DNA of 64,000 nucleotides from Shewanella cutis (GCF_022410515.1 NZ_JACSDI010000014.1:1-64000); one strand, 5' to 3'. Shown: positions 45,540 to 54,653, counted from the first letter of the stretch. The notes: generated by a model not told the origin, from the sequence alone. Numbers and translations are program-made.

Positions 45540-46637
45540 ATGCAAAAAAAAGATAACATTGGGCCATACATCAAAGGTATTTTATTTTTTTCAGTTGCTT
45601 TTTTTATTGTTATTATAACGCTTTATTTTTTGAAGTTTGGAGTCTTTAAACCTATTAAACTGCCGTATTTGTCTGATAGCTCAAGTGACTGGGCTGACTT
45701 TGGTAGCATTGTTACAGCTGGGACTAGCATGTTAGTAGCTTCAGTTAGTGGATTTACTATCTGGTTTGTAGCTAAACAATGGACTGTCCAATCAGAAAAT
45801 TTAATGTTTGAAAAGTATACTCATCATAAAAGAGCATTCAGAGATATGATCGAAGATGCTCTAATTGATTGTCAATCACCTTTTTGTGTAGATGATGAGT
45901 ATACGATCAACATTAATAAACTATATAAGTCCATTTTCCCTAATAATAACATGAGCTCAGTTAGTTTGACTGATACTGCTATAGATGATTTTTTGTCAGA
46001 GTTTCGAAAGTTATCGGCATCTCATCAAAAATATATCAATGAACCAAGTGATGATAATATCGAGTCGCTATTACGAGATATCAATATATTACAAGATAAG
46101 TTTAGTTTGATAATTAACAGACCTAAAATGTGTGGTGATTTTATATTTAACAGAGAAATAGTTATTGCTAATGTGATTTCGATAGATAACTATATCGCAG
46201 ATCTTGTAACGATTCTTGAATATATCACGTCATTTCTAGGCGTTGATATTATTGATAAAAATATCTATCAATTGCAAAGCACATTGATTACGCCAGGTTT
46301 TGAACTGCATAAGTTTCTAGTTAATTATCGTGATAACGATACATTCTCTTGTTATTTACTAGAAAAAACTAAACTACTGTTGAGTCTATATTTTGCATTA
46401 CAAAAAGTACAATCAGAAACCTTCTCTGTATATGATTATCGAGTCAAAATTGAGAATAACCTAATAAATTCAAAGAGATTAGAATGGGAAAATGAGAAGG
46501 CGTTGAATGATTTTCTTCAATCAATTCATGGAAGGTTTCATGATAATACGGTAACCAATATCATTGAATCGTTATTAAAATTAAAAGCTCCGAACTCAAG
46601 AGCAAGTGAGTTAGCTTATAGGCGTAGAAGACGGTAG
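45540..46637 (+). CDS. Two-TM protein with helical cytoplasmic domain, unknown
   Basis: 365 residues. Two membrane helices at the N-terminus (about 12-34 and 54-78) are followed by about 280 mostly helical, charged residues, presumably cytoplasmic. The C-terminus is strikingly basic (SRASELAYRRRRR). The layout (two TM helices, then FVAKQWTVQSENLMFEKYTHHKRAF and a helical domain) resembles membrane effectors of phage-defence systems such as putative abortive infection (AbiC-like) proteins, but I cannot name a family. Codons are very AT-rich compared with neighbours, a sign of transfer. Repeat copy B starts two bases after the stop. No partner gene on the same strand is adjacent. Confidence 0.7.
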   Translation: MQKKDNIGPYIKGILFFSVAFFIVIITLYFLKFGVFKPIKLPYLSDSSSDWADFGSIVTAGTSMLVASVSGFTIWFVAKQWTVQSENLMFEKYTHHKRAFRDMIEDALIDCQSPFCVDDEYTININKLYKSIFPNNNMSSVSLTDTAIDDFLSEFRKLSASHQKYINEPSDDNIESLLRDINILQDKFSLIINRPKMCGDFIFNREIVIANVISIDNYIADLVTILEYITSFLGVDIIDKNIYQLQSTLITPGFELHKFLVNYRDNDTFSCYLLEKTKLLLSLYFALQKVQSETFSVYDYRVKIENNLINSKRLEWENEKALNDFLQSIHGRFHDNTVTNIIESLLKLKAPNSRASELAYRRRRR

Positions 46638-46638
46638 C

Positions 46639-46970
46639 AAAAAAGATAGGACTGGCACAAATCTCTGGGGATTAACCGCCAACACAGAAGTGACACCAGC
46701 TCACAACCCCCCGGAGTTGCCGCAGGGCATTAGCGTTCGTTGCGTGAGCGAGGCATGGATACCGAGATAGCGTAGGTCGAATCAGAGACGAGCATCTGAC
46801 GCGATAGCATAAGAACGCTGATGCCCAAGGTGTTTTCAACTCCGTTAGGGGCGTCTTGGCTGATGTGAAAACAATAGGCAAGGAGGATAGGACGAGCAGT
46901 CCTCCTTTGGTCATCTCTTTATAAAAAATCAGGGGGAGACCCCCACGACTTTGATTTTGACTCTGATTTA
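46639..46970 (-). repeat. Island repeat copy B
   Basis: About 332 bases, inverted relative to copy A and clearly homologous along most of it. Shared pieces include CAAGACGCCCCTAACGGAGT and CCATGCCTCGCTCACGCAAC read on the minus strand. Its first hairpin reads GGGGGtctCCCCC in place of GTGGGG/CCCCAC, a paired change. The second hairpin keeps GGAGGA/TCCTCC. It begins two bases after the stop of the gene at 45540. The remaining gap, 46971-47066, has nothing recognisable. Confidence 0.85.
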
Positions 46971-47066
46971 AAAGCTAAAAATTCCCCCCAACCCCACGAT
47001 TAGCACTAAAAGCTTAAACTCGGTTTACCTGCGCAGCCTAGTCGCCCTTAAGCGCCAAACAAAACG

Positions 47067-49028
47067 TTAGCCAATAATTCCAAACTGTTCGGCATAACTG
47101 CGTTTGGGATCTAAGGGGAATTCAAAGGAGAGCACTTGGTGACAAGCATCAAACAATTCCTCTCCAAACCATTGTTTATCAAAAGAATGTAACGCATTAA
47201 TCATGCCTTTTTGCCCCATATCCCCTTTCAAGGAGGCTGGGGTCAACGCATCAATAAAACTGGCGACAAGCCCAAAAAGATCCCGCTCGGCCTGACCTTC
47301 AAATGACCATAGGGTTGGATCGGCATATTGGGCCGCATAATAGCTTGCCGCAATATCGAGTCCGACCCCAAAGTTCACTAATACCGCTTTGTCAGCATGG
47401 CAAATGATGTTTTTGGGGCAGATGGCACCATGAAAAATATCAAGGCGATGCAAATATTGCAGCGCGGACAATAACTGAGTAAACCATTGTCGCGGTTGCC
47501 CTATTTCAATATTTGACACAGTATCAATGGCGTCGCCTTGCTCCCATGCTCGAGCGATAAATAGCGCTTCGCTTTCGGGCAATTGGCCAAAAGCTAACAC
47601 CTTTTCAATATGGGGATGATATATCTTCGATAAACTGCGATAGAGGTTACTTAGCATTGGCCAATCGGCATCGACCTGATGATAAATTGATAATCCGCAT
47701 GCATATTGTCCCTGAAGGTGTAATGCCTGCCACAATTGACTATGGGTGGATTCGGTGATCAGGCGTTCGAGGCGGTAATGGTGATCAATGACTGCTCCCT
47801 CTTTGATAACAATAGCTTGAGGTAACGTATCACACACGCCAATGTCGATAATGGCACTGAGATCGCTGCGCAGTGCATCCAAATCATTGGTGCCTCCTGC
47901 TATTGCCTGTCGATACCATTGGTAAATGCGTGGTTGGCGCGTTTGTTCCGCGAGGGCAAGAAAACGACTCGCGTACTGCTGAATATCCGCCGAGGTTGAA
48001 ATAGAGTCTTTAATATCAATAAACTCAACGTCACCCTCCTCAGAGATAAATACGCAGTTTTCCGCCCACCCTCCAACGGTATAACCGCGGCGATGTATTT
48101 GCTGTAGGCTCGAAACAGAGCGGCGAAGTATTTCAAGTAATTGATAGGTTGTTAATTCGGTGAGCGAGAGCATATTCATCGGCAAGCCACGCGGCATGCG
48201 AATAGGCAGCACTAATTGTTCGCCGTCTTGGATCAGCGGTGCGCAGTAGGGGACGCCACTGCACCCTGATAGTGCCTGCATACGTTGAAATTCATCCCGT
48301 AAACGCTGCTCATGCACCGCAGCCTCTTCACTGTGGTCGAACTGAATGGGTAATAAAATCTTCAGTAACCAAGGTGCAGTCCAACCGCCAGGTTGATATT
48401 CGGCCTGCCATACCTCCAGTCCTTGCTGTAAAAACAAGCATTTTAGCTTAATAAAATCTTGGATCTTATTATTGCGTTGCTCCACCAATGCCACTTGACC
48501 TATGGTGTTGAGCACTATTTCCTTTTGCTTTTCCGTTACCGGATGCTTGTGTGGAGCCGTTAAGCCCCATTCCTTGGTTAACGCGGCGATGATCTGCTTA
48601 GGCGTGTAAATACTCAGTGTGCCTTCATCCTTCTCAAGCTCAATTTCCTCTCCTTTGCGTCCAGTAACAAATACCATGCCTTGGCACCAAGGAGCATAAA
48701 CACCCACGGGGATTTTGTGCTTGAGCTTACCTGCGAGTACACGGGCAACATAATTGGCCTTAGCTAGGCTGTTATCCACATCACGACCATCGAGTAACCA
48801 CGCATGTAGTCCTGCATTCAGTCTTCCCATGTAACCTTTAACATCAACAACATATACTCCCCATTCCCCTACAACTAGGGCATCCACTTCCATCGCCTGT
48901 CCCGATTGCGTTGGGATTTCGACATTGGTTAGTAGCAAATAGTCATCGGGAAGCTCTTCGGCAAGTAAACTAAATGCCCAACGCTCGGCATCGTTAACTG
49001 GCGTGCCAAAGCTGATATGTTTTGCCAT
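47067..49028 (-). CDS. NERD nuclease-like domain fused to tandem degenerate protein kinases
   Basis: 653 residues. An N-terminal NERD domain (about 1-125) has the PD-(D/E)xK-like pattern E47-V-D49 and D62-V-K64 in YVVDVKGYMG. Two protein-kinase-like regions follow. The first (about 190-360) has QIHRRGYTVGGWAENCVF and EFIDIKDS, a weak match to catalytic and metal loops. The second (about 415-600) has FHGAICPKNIICHADKAVLVNFG, with HGAI for HRD and NFG for DFG, and no clear VAIK lysine, so it looks inactive. NERD-kinase proteins occur in defence contexts (compare PglW of BREX). It is a single gene on the minus strand between repeat copies B and C. Confidence 0.82.
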   Translation of the reverse strand: MAKHISFGTPVNDAERWAFSLLAEELPDDYLLLTNVEIPTQSGQAMEVDALVVGEWGVYVVDVKGYMGRLNAGLHAWLLDGRDVDNSLAKANYVARVLAGKLKHKIPVGVYAPWCQGMVFVTGRKGEEIELEKDEGTLSIYTPKQIIAALTKEWGLTAPHKHPVTEKQKEIVLNTIGQVALVEQRNNKIQDFIKLKCLFLQQGLEVWQAEYQPGGWTAPWLLKILLPIQFDHSEEAAVHEQRLRDEFQRMQALSGCSGVPYCAPLIQDGEQLVLPIRMPRGLPMNMLSLTELTTYQLLEILRRSVSSLQQIHRRGYTVGGWAENCVFISEEGDVEFIDIKDSISTSADIQQYASRFLALAEQTRQPRIYQWYRQAIAGGTNDLDALRSDLSAIIDIGVCDTLPQAIVIKEGAVIDHHYRLERLITESTHSQLWQALHLQGQYACGLSIYHQVDADWPMLSNLYRSLSKIYHPHIEKVLAFGQLPESEALFIARAWEQGDAIDTVSNIEIGQPRQWFTQLLSALQYLHRLDIFHGAICPKNIICHADKAVLVNFGVGLDIAASYYAAQYADPTLWSFEGQAERDLFGLVASFIDALTPASLKGDMGQKGMINALHSFDKQWFGEELFDACHQVLSFEFPLDPKRSYAEQFGIIG

Positions 49029-49084
49029 AGGGGTCTCTGTTACTGAATAGATAAAAGTGAGTTAATACTAATCAAGCACTCGTT

Positions 49085-49111
49085 AAAAAACCACCATTAA
49101 GGTAGTTTTTT
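49085..49111. terminator. Hairpin next to the NERD-kinase start
   Basis: An 11-bp stem with one mismatch (AAAAAACCACC / GGTAGTTTTTT), T-rich on both ends. It lies between the NERD-kinase gene start and repeat copy C; it may insulate the gene from reading on the minus strand. Confidence 0.6.
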
Positions 49112-49124
49112 ATATTAAATTCAG

Positions 49125-49397
49125 TCACTAAAGCATGTAAATTTGCTAGGAGAGTGCTGTAAAGCAGCGTTATGAACGAGAGTTATGGATAATGTACTGG
49201 CAGTTAGATATAGACATTGTTTAGTAAGGCTCTTGCTCACAAAGAGGCCAGAGGGAATTGCTGTTGCCCCCTCTTGGTCGACTCTTGATTAAAAATTAGG
49301 GGTGAAGCCCCACGACTTTGACTTTGACTTTGACTTTGACTTTGACTCTGACTCTGATTTAAAAGCAAAAAAGAGTTATGCCAGCCCGATCTTTTTT
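49125..49397 (-). repeat. Island repeat copy C
   Basis: About 273 bases, same orientation as B and D. It keeps GCATGTAA near its left side (as D), the CCAAGAGGG/CCCTCTGG hairpin with one unpaired base, the GGGG/CCCC hairpin with the cttca loop, and the end piece GAGTTATGCCAGCCCGATCT. Its inner part is more like D than A or B. The 219 bases to the KAP gene (49398-49616) are AT-rich with a further faint copy of the end piece near 49404-49424 and no gene. Confidence 0.75.
49314..49355 (+). repeat. GACTTT hexanucleotide tandem repeat
   Basis: Five GACTTT units followed by two GACTCT units and a GATTT remnant, next to the first hairpin of copy C. Copy B has only GACTTT GATTTT GACTCT GATTT at the same place; A and D have about one unit. 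It is a slippage-prone microsatellite inside the repeat. Confidence 0.9.
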
Positions 49398-49616
49398 ACT
49401 CAAACAGATTCTGCCAGTCCAATCATTACTGATAAATGAGATTTAACAATGGGTGTATTGATAAGTTTGATGGATGTCTTGATAAGTTGCTTTTTTATAC
49501 ATGCGGGAAACTTAACATCAAAGATGTATCAATCAACTGTCAAAAATATATTTTGCAGCCTGTCATAAATAGTCATAAACTCCGAACTTATTAAATAATA
49601 ACGTTCGGATAATTAA

Positions 49617-51371
49617 ATGGTTAAGCAAGTTATCTTGGATTGGTCTCAAGGAAAAATTATTGATGATGAATTCTTTCCAGAAGATAAGCTAGGAAGAGAA
49701 AAGTACGCTACTTTTCTAACTAAACTGCTAGCATCTCAAGGTTATGATGACCAGAGAACTGATGATGACAAAAAACGGAATTATGTGCTTAATCTCAATG
49801 CTGAGTGGGGAGCAGGCAAAACTTACTTTCTCAAGCGCTGGTCCGAAGACCTAAAAGAGCATTATCCTGTCGTATATGTAGATGCATGGAAAAAGGACTA
49901 CTCAGATGACCCTTTAATGACAGTTATTTCATCCATCATTGACCAATTAAGAAAGCAAGCAGGAAAAGATAAAAATTCTCCAGTATTCAAAGCTCCTCGT
50001 ACGTTGATCGGCTTATTAAAGGCAGCGGCCCCCGGTATTGGTCGAGGATTATTTAAGCGATATGTCGGCATTGATCCTGTCGAAATTATGAATGCAGATG
50101 ACGACAATGAAAATATCGGTCACATCAAGGGGGAAGATGGCCAAGATCTATTAGATAAAAATGGCAACCCTATTGATATGAGCTTTGCTGCTTCAGAAGC
50201 AGTTAAGTATCTTATTGATGAACATGATGCAAAATCCAAAGCGATTGATAGCCTAAAAAAAAGTGTATCTGAATGGGTTGGAGCTGTTGTAGGCCATAAA
50301 AAAAATGGCTATCCCGCTTTCATTTTTATTGACGAATTAGACCGCTGTAGGCCTAGCTATGCTGTTGAAATGCTAGAAACCATTAAACATATTTTTGATA
50401 TTGATGGGGTTGTATTTGTGATTGCAACTGACACTGAGCAGCTGCAGCATGCCGTTAAAGCGGTATATGGCGAGGGTTTTGACGCTAAAATTTACCTCGG
50501 GCGCTTCTTCAATAGTCGTTATAGCCTCAAGTCACCTAATTTAGAAAATTTTTTAGACGTACACAGCGATGCCAACAAGCTTTCAGAGGATTATTTAAAG
50601 AGAGTCAACATTGAAGTATTCCCTCCAAATAGTGATGCTAAAATAACACTTAAAAATATATCAATTGTTCTTGAGGCCTTTAAGGTCTCTGCGCGTACTG
50701 CCATTCAAATCACCGATAGAATACTGGCGACTATTTCAAATATGCCCAGAGGTTCCAAGCTCGATATATTGATGTTGTCGACTTTGCTTTGTATTAAAGA
50801 AAAGGACAATGAACTTTTTGAAGAAATCGTAAATGGCAAGTTTGAACGAGTTATCCAGAAAGGTGATAGTACAAAAACTATCTATTTAGCTGAGTGGATA
50901 GAAAGTTACATACCAACAAGTTCCCATAACCGCCTTATTGAAATGAACTTCGACCCACAGCAATATGCGGATCGTCAGTTTACATACGGTCCATATTATA
51001 ACCCGATGAGCATACCTTACACATCAGGCTCATATTGTTTTGAGTTACTTAAATATCTGAAAGAAATTTTCTCTTCTCACTTTGGTTCCAAAACAATGCG
51101 TTCTACCTTTGCGTTTCTAAATGAGACACAACAACGTCCGAAAAGAGTGGACACAGATTTAGAGAAAACTTGCAAGGCTCTTATCGAAGAACATCATAAA
51201 TTGAACTCTAAAGGTATTAACCCATTCCAAGCCTCTGCTCTTTTGTGGGCTAATTTTCTCTATATTAGAAATCAGTTCGAAGATATCGGTATGGATGAAT
51301 ATAAAGACTTTGTCGAGTTGGCATCCCCTCTGGATTGGATGGGGCAAGAGGATCTAACAGAAAAAAAATAG
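49617..51371 (+). CDS. KAP-family P-loop NTPase
   Basis: 584 residues. Walker A is EWGAGKT (63-69) and Walker B FIFIDELDRCRP (235-246), the KAP signature. Helical KAP sequence follows (IKHIFDIDGVVFVIATDTEQLQHAV, IYLGRFFNSRYSL). A large insertion lies between Walker A and B (about 100-230), but I see no clear membrane helix in it, unlike many KAP proteins. KAP ATPases include PifA of plasmid F, which causes phage T7 exclusion. The gene is AT-rich and isolated. Its last codons (KK stop) lie in the A-rich edge of repeat copy D. A role in defence is inference from family and place. Confidence 0.8.
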   Translation: MVKQVILDWSQGKIIDDEFFPEDKLGREKYATFLTKLLASQGYDDQRTDDDKKRNYVLNLNAEWGAGKTYFLKRWSEDLKEHYPVVYVDAWKKDYSDDPLMTVISSIIDQLRKQAGKDKNSPVFKAPRTLIGLLKAAAPGIGRGLFKRYVGIDPVEIMNADDDNENIGHIKGEDGQDLLDKNGNPIDMSFAASEAVKYLIDEHDAKSKAIDSLKKSVSEWVGAVVGHKKNGYPAFIFIDELDRCRPSYAVEMLETIKHIFDIDGVVFVIATDTEQLQHAVKAVYGEGFDAKIYLGRFFNSRYSLKSPNLENFLDVHSDANKLSEDYLKRVNIEVFPPNSDAKITLKNISIVLEAFKVSARTAIQITDRILATISNMPRGSKLDILMLSTLLCIKEKDNELFEEIVNGKFERVIQKGDSTKTIYLAEWIESYIPTSSHNRLIEMNFDPQQYADRQFTYGPYYNPMSIPYTSGSYCFELLKYLKEIFSSHFGSKTMRSTFAFLNETQQRPKRVDTDLEKTCKALIEEHHKLNSKGINPFQASALLWANFLYIRNQFEDIGMDEYKDFVELASPLDWMGQEDLTEKK

Positions 51372-51662
51372 GATTTGCATAACCCTTTGGGAATAAACAA
51401 TACACCGAGTCTACAGAAGTTCACCTCCCTGCGAAGTTGCTGAAGGGCGCTGAAGAAAATCGCGTGACGCAGACAGGACGTCTGCGTAGCTTTCGGGGGG
51501 AAGGGACGCCCCATCGGAAGCGTTAGCTATTTTCGAATAAGCACGAAGCCACTAATCAATGCATGTAACTTCGCTAGGGACGGCAAGGGAGATCCAAGAG
51601 GGAATTGTTGTTGATCCCCTCTTGGTCGGGTGTGGGGTGAAGCCCCACGACGTTGATTTAGC
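51362..51662 (-). repeat. Island repeat copy D
   Basis: About 300 bases, the most diverged copy. Its left edge (A-run, TAGGATTTGCATAACC) overlaps the stop codon of the KAP gene. It has a perfect second hairpin, CCAAGAGGG/CCCTCTTGG, where copy A has CCAAGGAGGA/TCCTCCTTGG. The first hairpin, GTGGGGtgaagCCCCAC, is as in A. It ends the island; the flavin reductase gene follows. Confidence 0.75.
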
Positions 51663-51750
51663 TTTTAATTACTAATGTATAAACCTTTAACACCACAACC
51701 ATAAACCAACGCAGGGTTAAACACCCAGCCCTGCGGCGGCTGAGCACCCC

Positions 51751-52380
51751 CTAAACTTGTGGTCTATGTAAATCAAACCGTAACGCTTCCGAGATCCCAT
51801 AGTAGGCCGATGGGCCGCCAGCCCGCAGCACGGGTTCGGCGAGGGCGGTTTGATACACGCCGTCACTATCGAGTAAATGCTTGGCGATATGTACAGCGAC
51901 CACTTCACCTAACACTAACCAAGTATCAATCTTGTCACCATTGGCGGCAGTTAATTGAATGCATTGAGAAAGCTTACATTCAAAGTTCACTGGGCTTTCG
52001 GCCACCAGCTCGGCTTTGACTATTGTGCCCGATTTTGGGGTGAGTCCAGCAAAGGCAAACTCGTCCTCCCCACGGGGTAACATGGCGGAAGTTTGATTCA
52101 TTTTCTCGGCAAGGCTGCGGGTGGTGAGGTTCCAGACAAATTCGCCGGTGTCGACAATATTGGCAACACTGTCCTTCCAGCCTGTGCTGGCAAAGCCGAT
52201 GATAGGTGGTTTGTAGTTGAAACAATTGAAAAAACTATAGGGCGCGAGATTACGTTGCCCCTGTGCATTGCGAGATGAAATCCAACCTATGGGTCTTGGA
52301 GCGACAATGGCATTTAATGGATCGTGCGCCAGTCCATGTCCTTTGCTCGGCTCGTAAAAATAGCGGTTTTCTACACTCAT
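51751..52380 (-). CDS. Flavin reductase family protein
   Basis: 209 residues. The FMN-binding split-barrel pattern GHGLAHDPLNAIVAPRPIGWISSRNAQGQRNLAPYSFFNCF and FVWNLTTRSLAEKMNQTS, ESPVNFECKLSQ is that of the flavoredoxin/flavin reductase-like family. It binds FMN and likely works with NAD(P)H; the partner is unknown. It is the first backbone gene right of the repeat island. Confidence 0.85.
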   Translation of the reverse strand: MSVENRYFYEPSKGHGLAHDPLNAIVAPRPIGWISSRNAQGQRNLAPYSFFNCFNYKPPIIGFASTGWKDSVANIVDTGEFVWNLTTRSLAEKMNQTSAMLPRGEDEFAFAGLTPKSGTIVKAELVAESPVNFECKLSQCIQLTAANGDKIDTWLVLGEVVAVHIAKHLLDSDGVYQTALAEPVLRAGGPSAYYGISEALRFDLHRPQV

Positions 52381-52476
52381 GCCTCATCCCTTAATCGCAA
52401 TGAAAATGCTAAACCGCTATCTTACAGGACTTAATCCATCGACAAAATCGGCTTCCGGATGAATCATTCAATAAAT

Positions 52477-52500
52477 AAGGGGAACATAATGTTCCCCTTT
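52477..52500 (-). terminator. Terminator after the M13 peptidase gene
   Basis: An 11-bp stem (AAGGGGAACAT / ATGTTCCCCTT) with a short loop lies 18 bases past the stop of the peptidase gene. Its T run on the minus strand is modest. Confidence 0.65.
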
Positions 52501-52517
52501 CGTTTAGCGCATTAGGC

Positions 52518-54653
52518 TTACCAGATTTTTACCCGTTCCTCTGGTGCTAAGTACAGCTTATCGCCGGGCTTCACATCGAATGCTGTGTACCACGCATCTA
52601 AGTTACGCACCGTTAGCGCGCGGTACATGCCAGGGGCATGACCATCGGTCGCCACGCGGGCACGCAGGGCTTCGTCACGCATCTTGGTTGCCCAAGTTTG
52701 CGCGAAGCCGATAAAGAAGCGTTGATCGCCAGTAAAGCCATCGATAACCGGTGCAGGTTTACCGTTAAGCGAGGCATGGTAGGCATCGAGTGCAGCCGCT
52801 AAGCCCGCTACGTCGGCAATGTTTTCACCTAAGGTCAGATTGCCGTTGACATGCAGATCGGGGAATGGCGCGTAGGCATCAAATTGCTTCGCCAGTGCCT
52901 CGCCTTGTTTAGCAAACTGGGCAAAGTCCGCCGGCGTCCACCAGTTACGCATAGCGCCCGTCGAATCGAAGGCGGCGCCATTATTATCGAAGCTATGGCT
53001 GATCTCATGGCCAATCACGGCGCCAATCGCGCCATAGTTATAGGCGGCATCGGCCTTCGCATCGAAGAATGGCGGCTGTAAAATCCCCGCGGGGAAGTTA
53101 AGCGCGTTTTGCACTGGCAAGTTTACTGCGTTGACGACTTGCGGCGTCATCCACCATTCACCCTTATCCATAGGTTTGCCGATTTTGGCGAGTTGATGGG
53201 CATATTCCACCTTCTCACCATTGATGGCATTGGCGTAGGCATTGGTTGGCGATACGGCATAGGCATCGTAATTACGCCACTTATCGGGGTAGCCCACGCC
53301 AACGGTGATGGTCGCGACCTTAGCTAAGGCTTCCTGCTTGGTGGAAGGGTCCATCCACTCGAGTTTTTCGACGCGCTTGCCAAAGGCTGTCACGATATTG
53401 TCGACCATAGCGCTGACTTCGGCCTTGGCCGAGGCAGGGAAATAGTGCTCGGTGTAGGCGCGGCCCACGGCATCCCCTAAATACTCATCCAATGCACTTA
53501 ATGCCCGCTTATCACGGCTGCGTTGCTGTGGCGTGCCCGACAGTTTAGTGCCGTTAAAGGCAAACGATGCATTATCAATATTGGACGGCAACACATCCGC
53601 ATGGCTGTTGATATGGTGGAACACCAGCCAGTCTTTCCACGCATCCAGCGGCTCAGAGGCCACCAGCGCCGAGAGGTTGGTAATGGCACTGGCATGATAG
53701 GCGGCAAATTTGCCTTGCTTATCCAGCTGCGCGGCGGCTAAAAAGGCGCTCCAGTCGATACCTGGGGCTTTAGCGTCAAAGTCGGCGCGGCTCCAGACAC
53801 CTGATGCCTTAGTGAAATCTTCACTGTCTTCACGGCTAGCGTGGGCGGCAGCGATCTTGTGTTCAAGGGCAAAAATGCGCTCGGCACGGGCAGCGGCATC
53901 GCTAATTCCGGCATCCGTTAACAGGGTTTCGATATAGGCGCGGTAAGCGCTGCGTAATTCCACCATTTTAGGATCGTCCGACAGATAATATTCGCGCTCG
54001 GGTAATCCTAAACCGCCTTGGAGAAAGTAAGGTAATACTTCACCTGGGGTTGCTAAACCTTGGGTGACGAAAATACCTAAGAGGTTTTCGGTGAAAAAAT
54101 CAGTGGCATTGAGTGGGTCCACATCAGCGCGCAGATTGGCACCAAGCGCTGCCGATAAGCCCTGTTTATCCATAATGGCTTGATAGCGGGCTAAGTCGGC
54201 CGCCATTGGCTTCATGCCCGCCGCATCGATTGCCGCAGTGTTAGTGTACGCCTTGTAGAAATCGGCAATGCGCGCATCATCGCTGCCAGCGGCGTGTTCG
54301 GCCTTAACTAACTCAGCAATCAGGCTGGTCTTGTGTTTTTCCGTCTCTTGGAAAGCCACTAAAAACGCCCCCGTGCTTGAGCGATCCGCAGGGATCTCTG
54401 TGGTTTTCATCCATTCGCCATTGGCGTAGGTATAAAAGTCATCACCGGGTTTGACCTTGGGCGACATGGCTGCGAGGTTAATGCCAATGGGCATGGCGCT
54501 GGCTTGTTCGGCATTTTGGCCAGTGCTGGTTTGGGTTGAAGCGACATTGCCGCTCACAGTTGCGACGGTATCCTTGGTGGTGTCACCACAGGCAGAGAGT
54601 CCCGTTAGCACTGTCGTCGACAGTAATAAGGCGGGGATCAGGCGGTCCGACAT
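52518..54653 (-). CDS. pepO: M13 family zinc metallopeptidase lipoprotein (PepO-like)
   Basis: 711 residues. A lipoprotein signal (LSTTVLTGLSAC) leads to a neprilysin-like body. The zinc site is HEISH in AVIGHEISHSFDNNGAAFD, with ENIAD in LGENIADVAGLAAAL as the third ligand helix. The M13 C-terminus, FDVKPGDKLYLAPEERVKIW, is present. It cleaves peptides outside the inner membrane. The start has AAGGAG upstream. It is a single gene. Confidence 0.92.
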   Translation of the reverse strand: MSDRLIPALLLSTTVLTGLSACGDTTKDTVATVSGNVASTQTSTGQNAEQASAMPIGINLAAMSPKVKPGDDFYTYANGEWMKTTEIPADRSSTGAFLVAFQETEKHKTSLIAELVKAEHAAGSDDARIADFYKAYTNTAAIDAAGMKPMAADLARYQAIMDKQGLSAALGANLRADVDPLNATDFFTENLLGIFVTQGLATPGEVLPYFLQGGLGLPEREYYLSDDPKMVELRSAYRAYIETLLTDAGISDAAARAERIFALEHKIAAAHASREDSEDFTKASGVWSRADFDAKAPGIDWSAFLAAAQLDKQGKFAAYHASAITNLSALVASEPLDAWKDWLVFHHINSHADVLPSNIDNASFAFNGTKLSGTPQQRSRDKRALSALDEYLGDAVGRAYTEHYFPASAKAEVSAMVDNIVTAFGKRVEKLEWMDPSTKQEALAKVATITVGVGYPDKWRNYDAYAVSPTNAYANAINGEKVEYAHQLAKIGKPMDKGEWWMTPQVVNAVNLPVQNALNFPAGILQPPFFDAKADAAYNYGAIGAVIGHEISHSFDNNGAAFDSTGAMRNWWTPADFAQFAKQGEALAKQFDAYAPFPDLHVNGNLTLGENIADVAGLAAALDAYHASLNGKPAPVIDGFTGDQRFFIGFAQTWATKMRDEALRARVATDGHAPGMYRALTVRNLDAWYTAFDVKPGDKLYLAPEERVKIW

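Noticed and set aside
44971..46970. Retron (structured RNA plus effector)
   Set aside because: A two-TM effector-like protein lies between hairpin-rich repeats, but there is no reverse transcriptase gene in the window.
44971..51662. Integron gene-cassette array with attC sites
   Set aside because: Repeats B and D directly follow stop codons, as attC sites do, but the copies are 270-330 bases, differ in orientation and lack convincing attC core sites (GTTRRRY / RYYYAAC) at paired ends. One gene also faces the other way. No integrase is seen.
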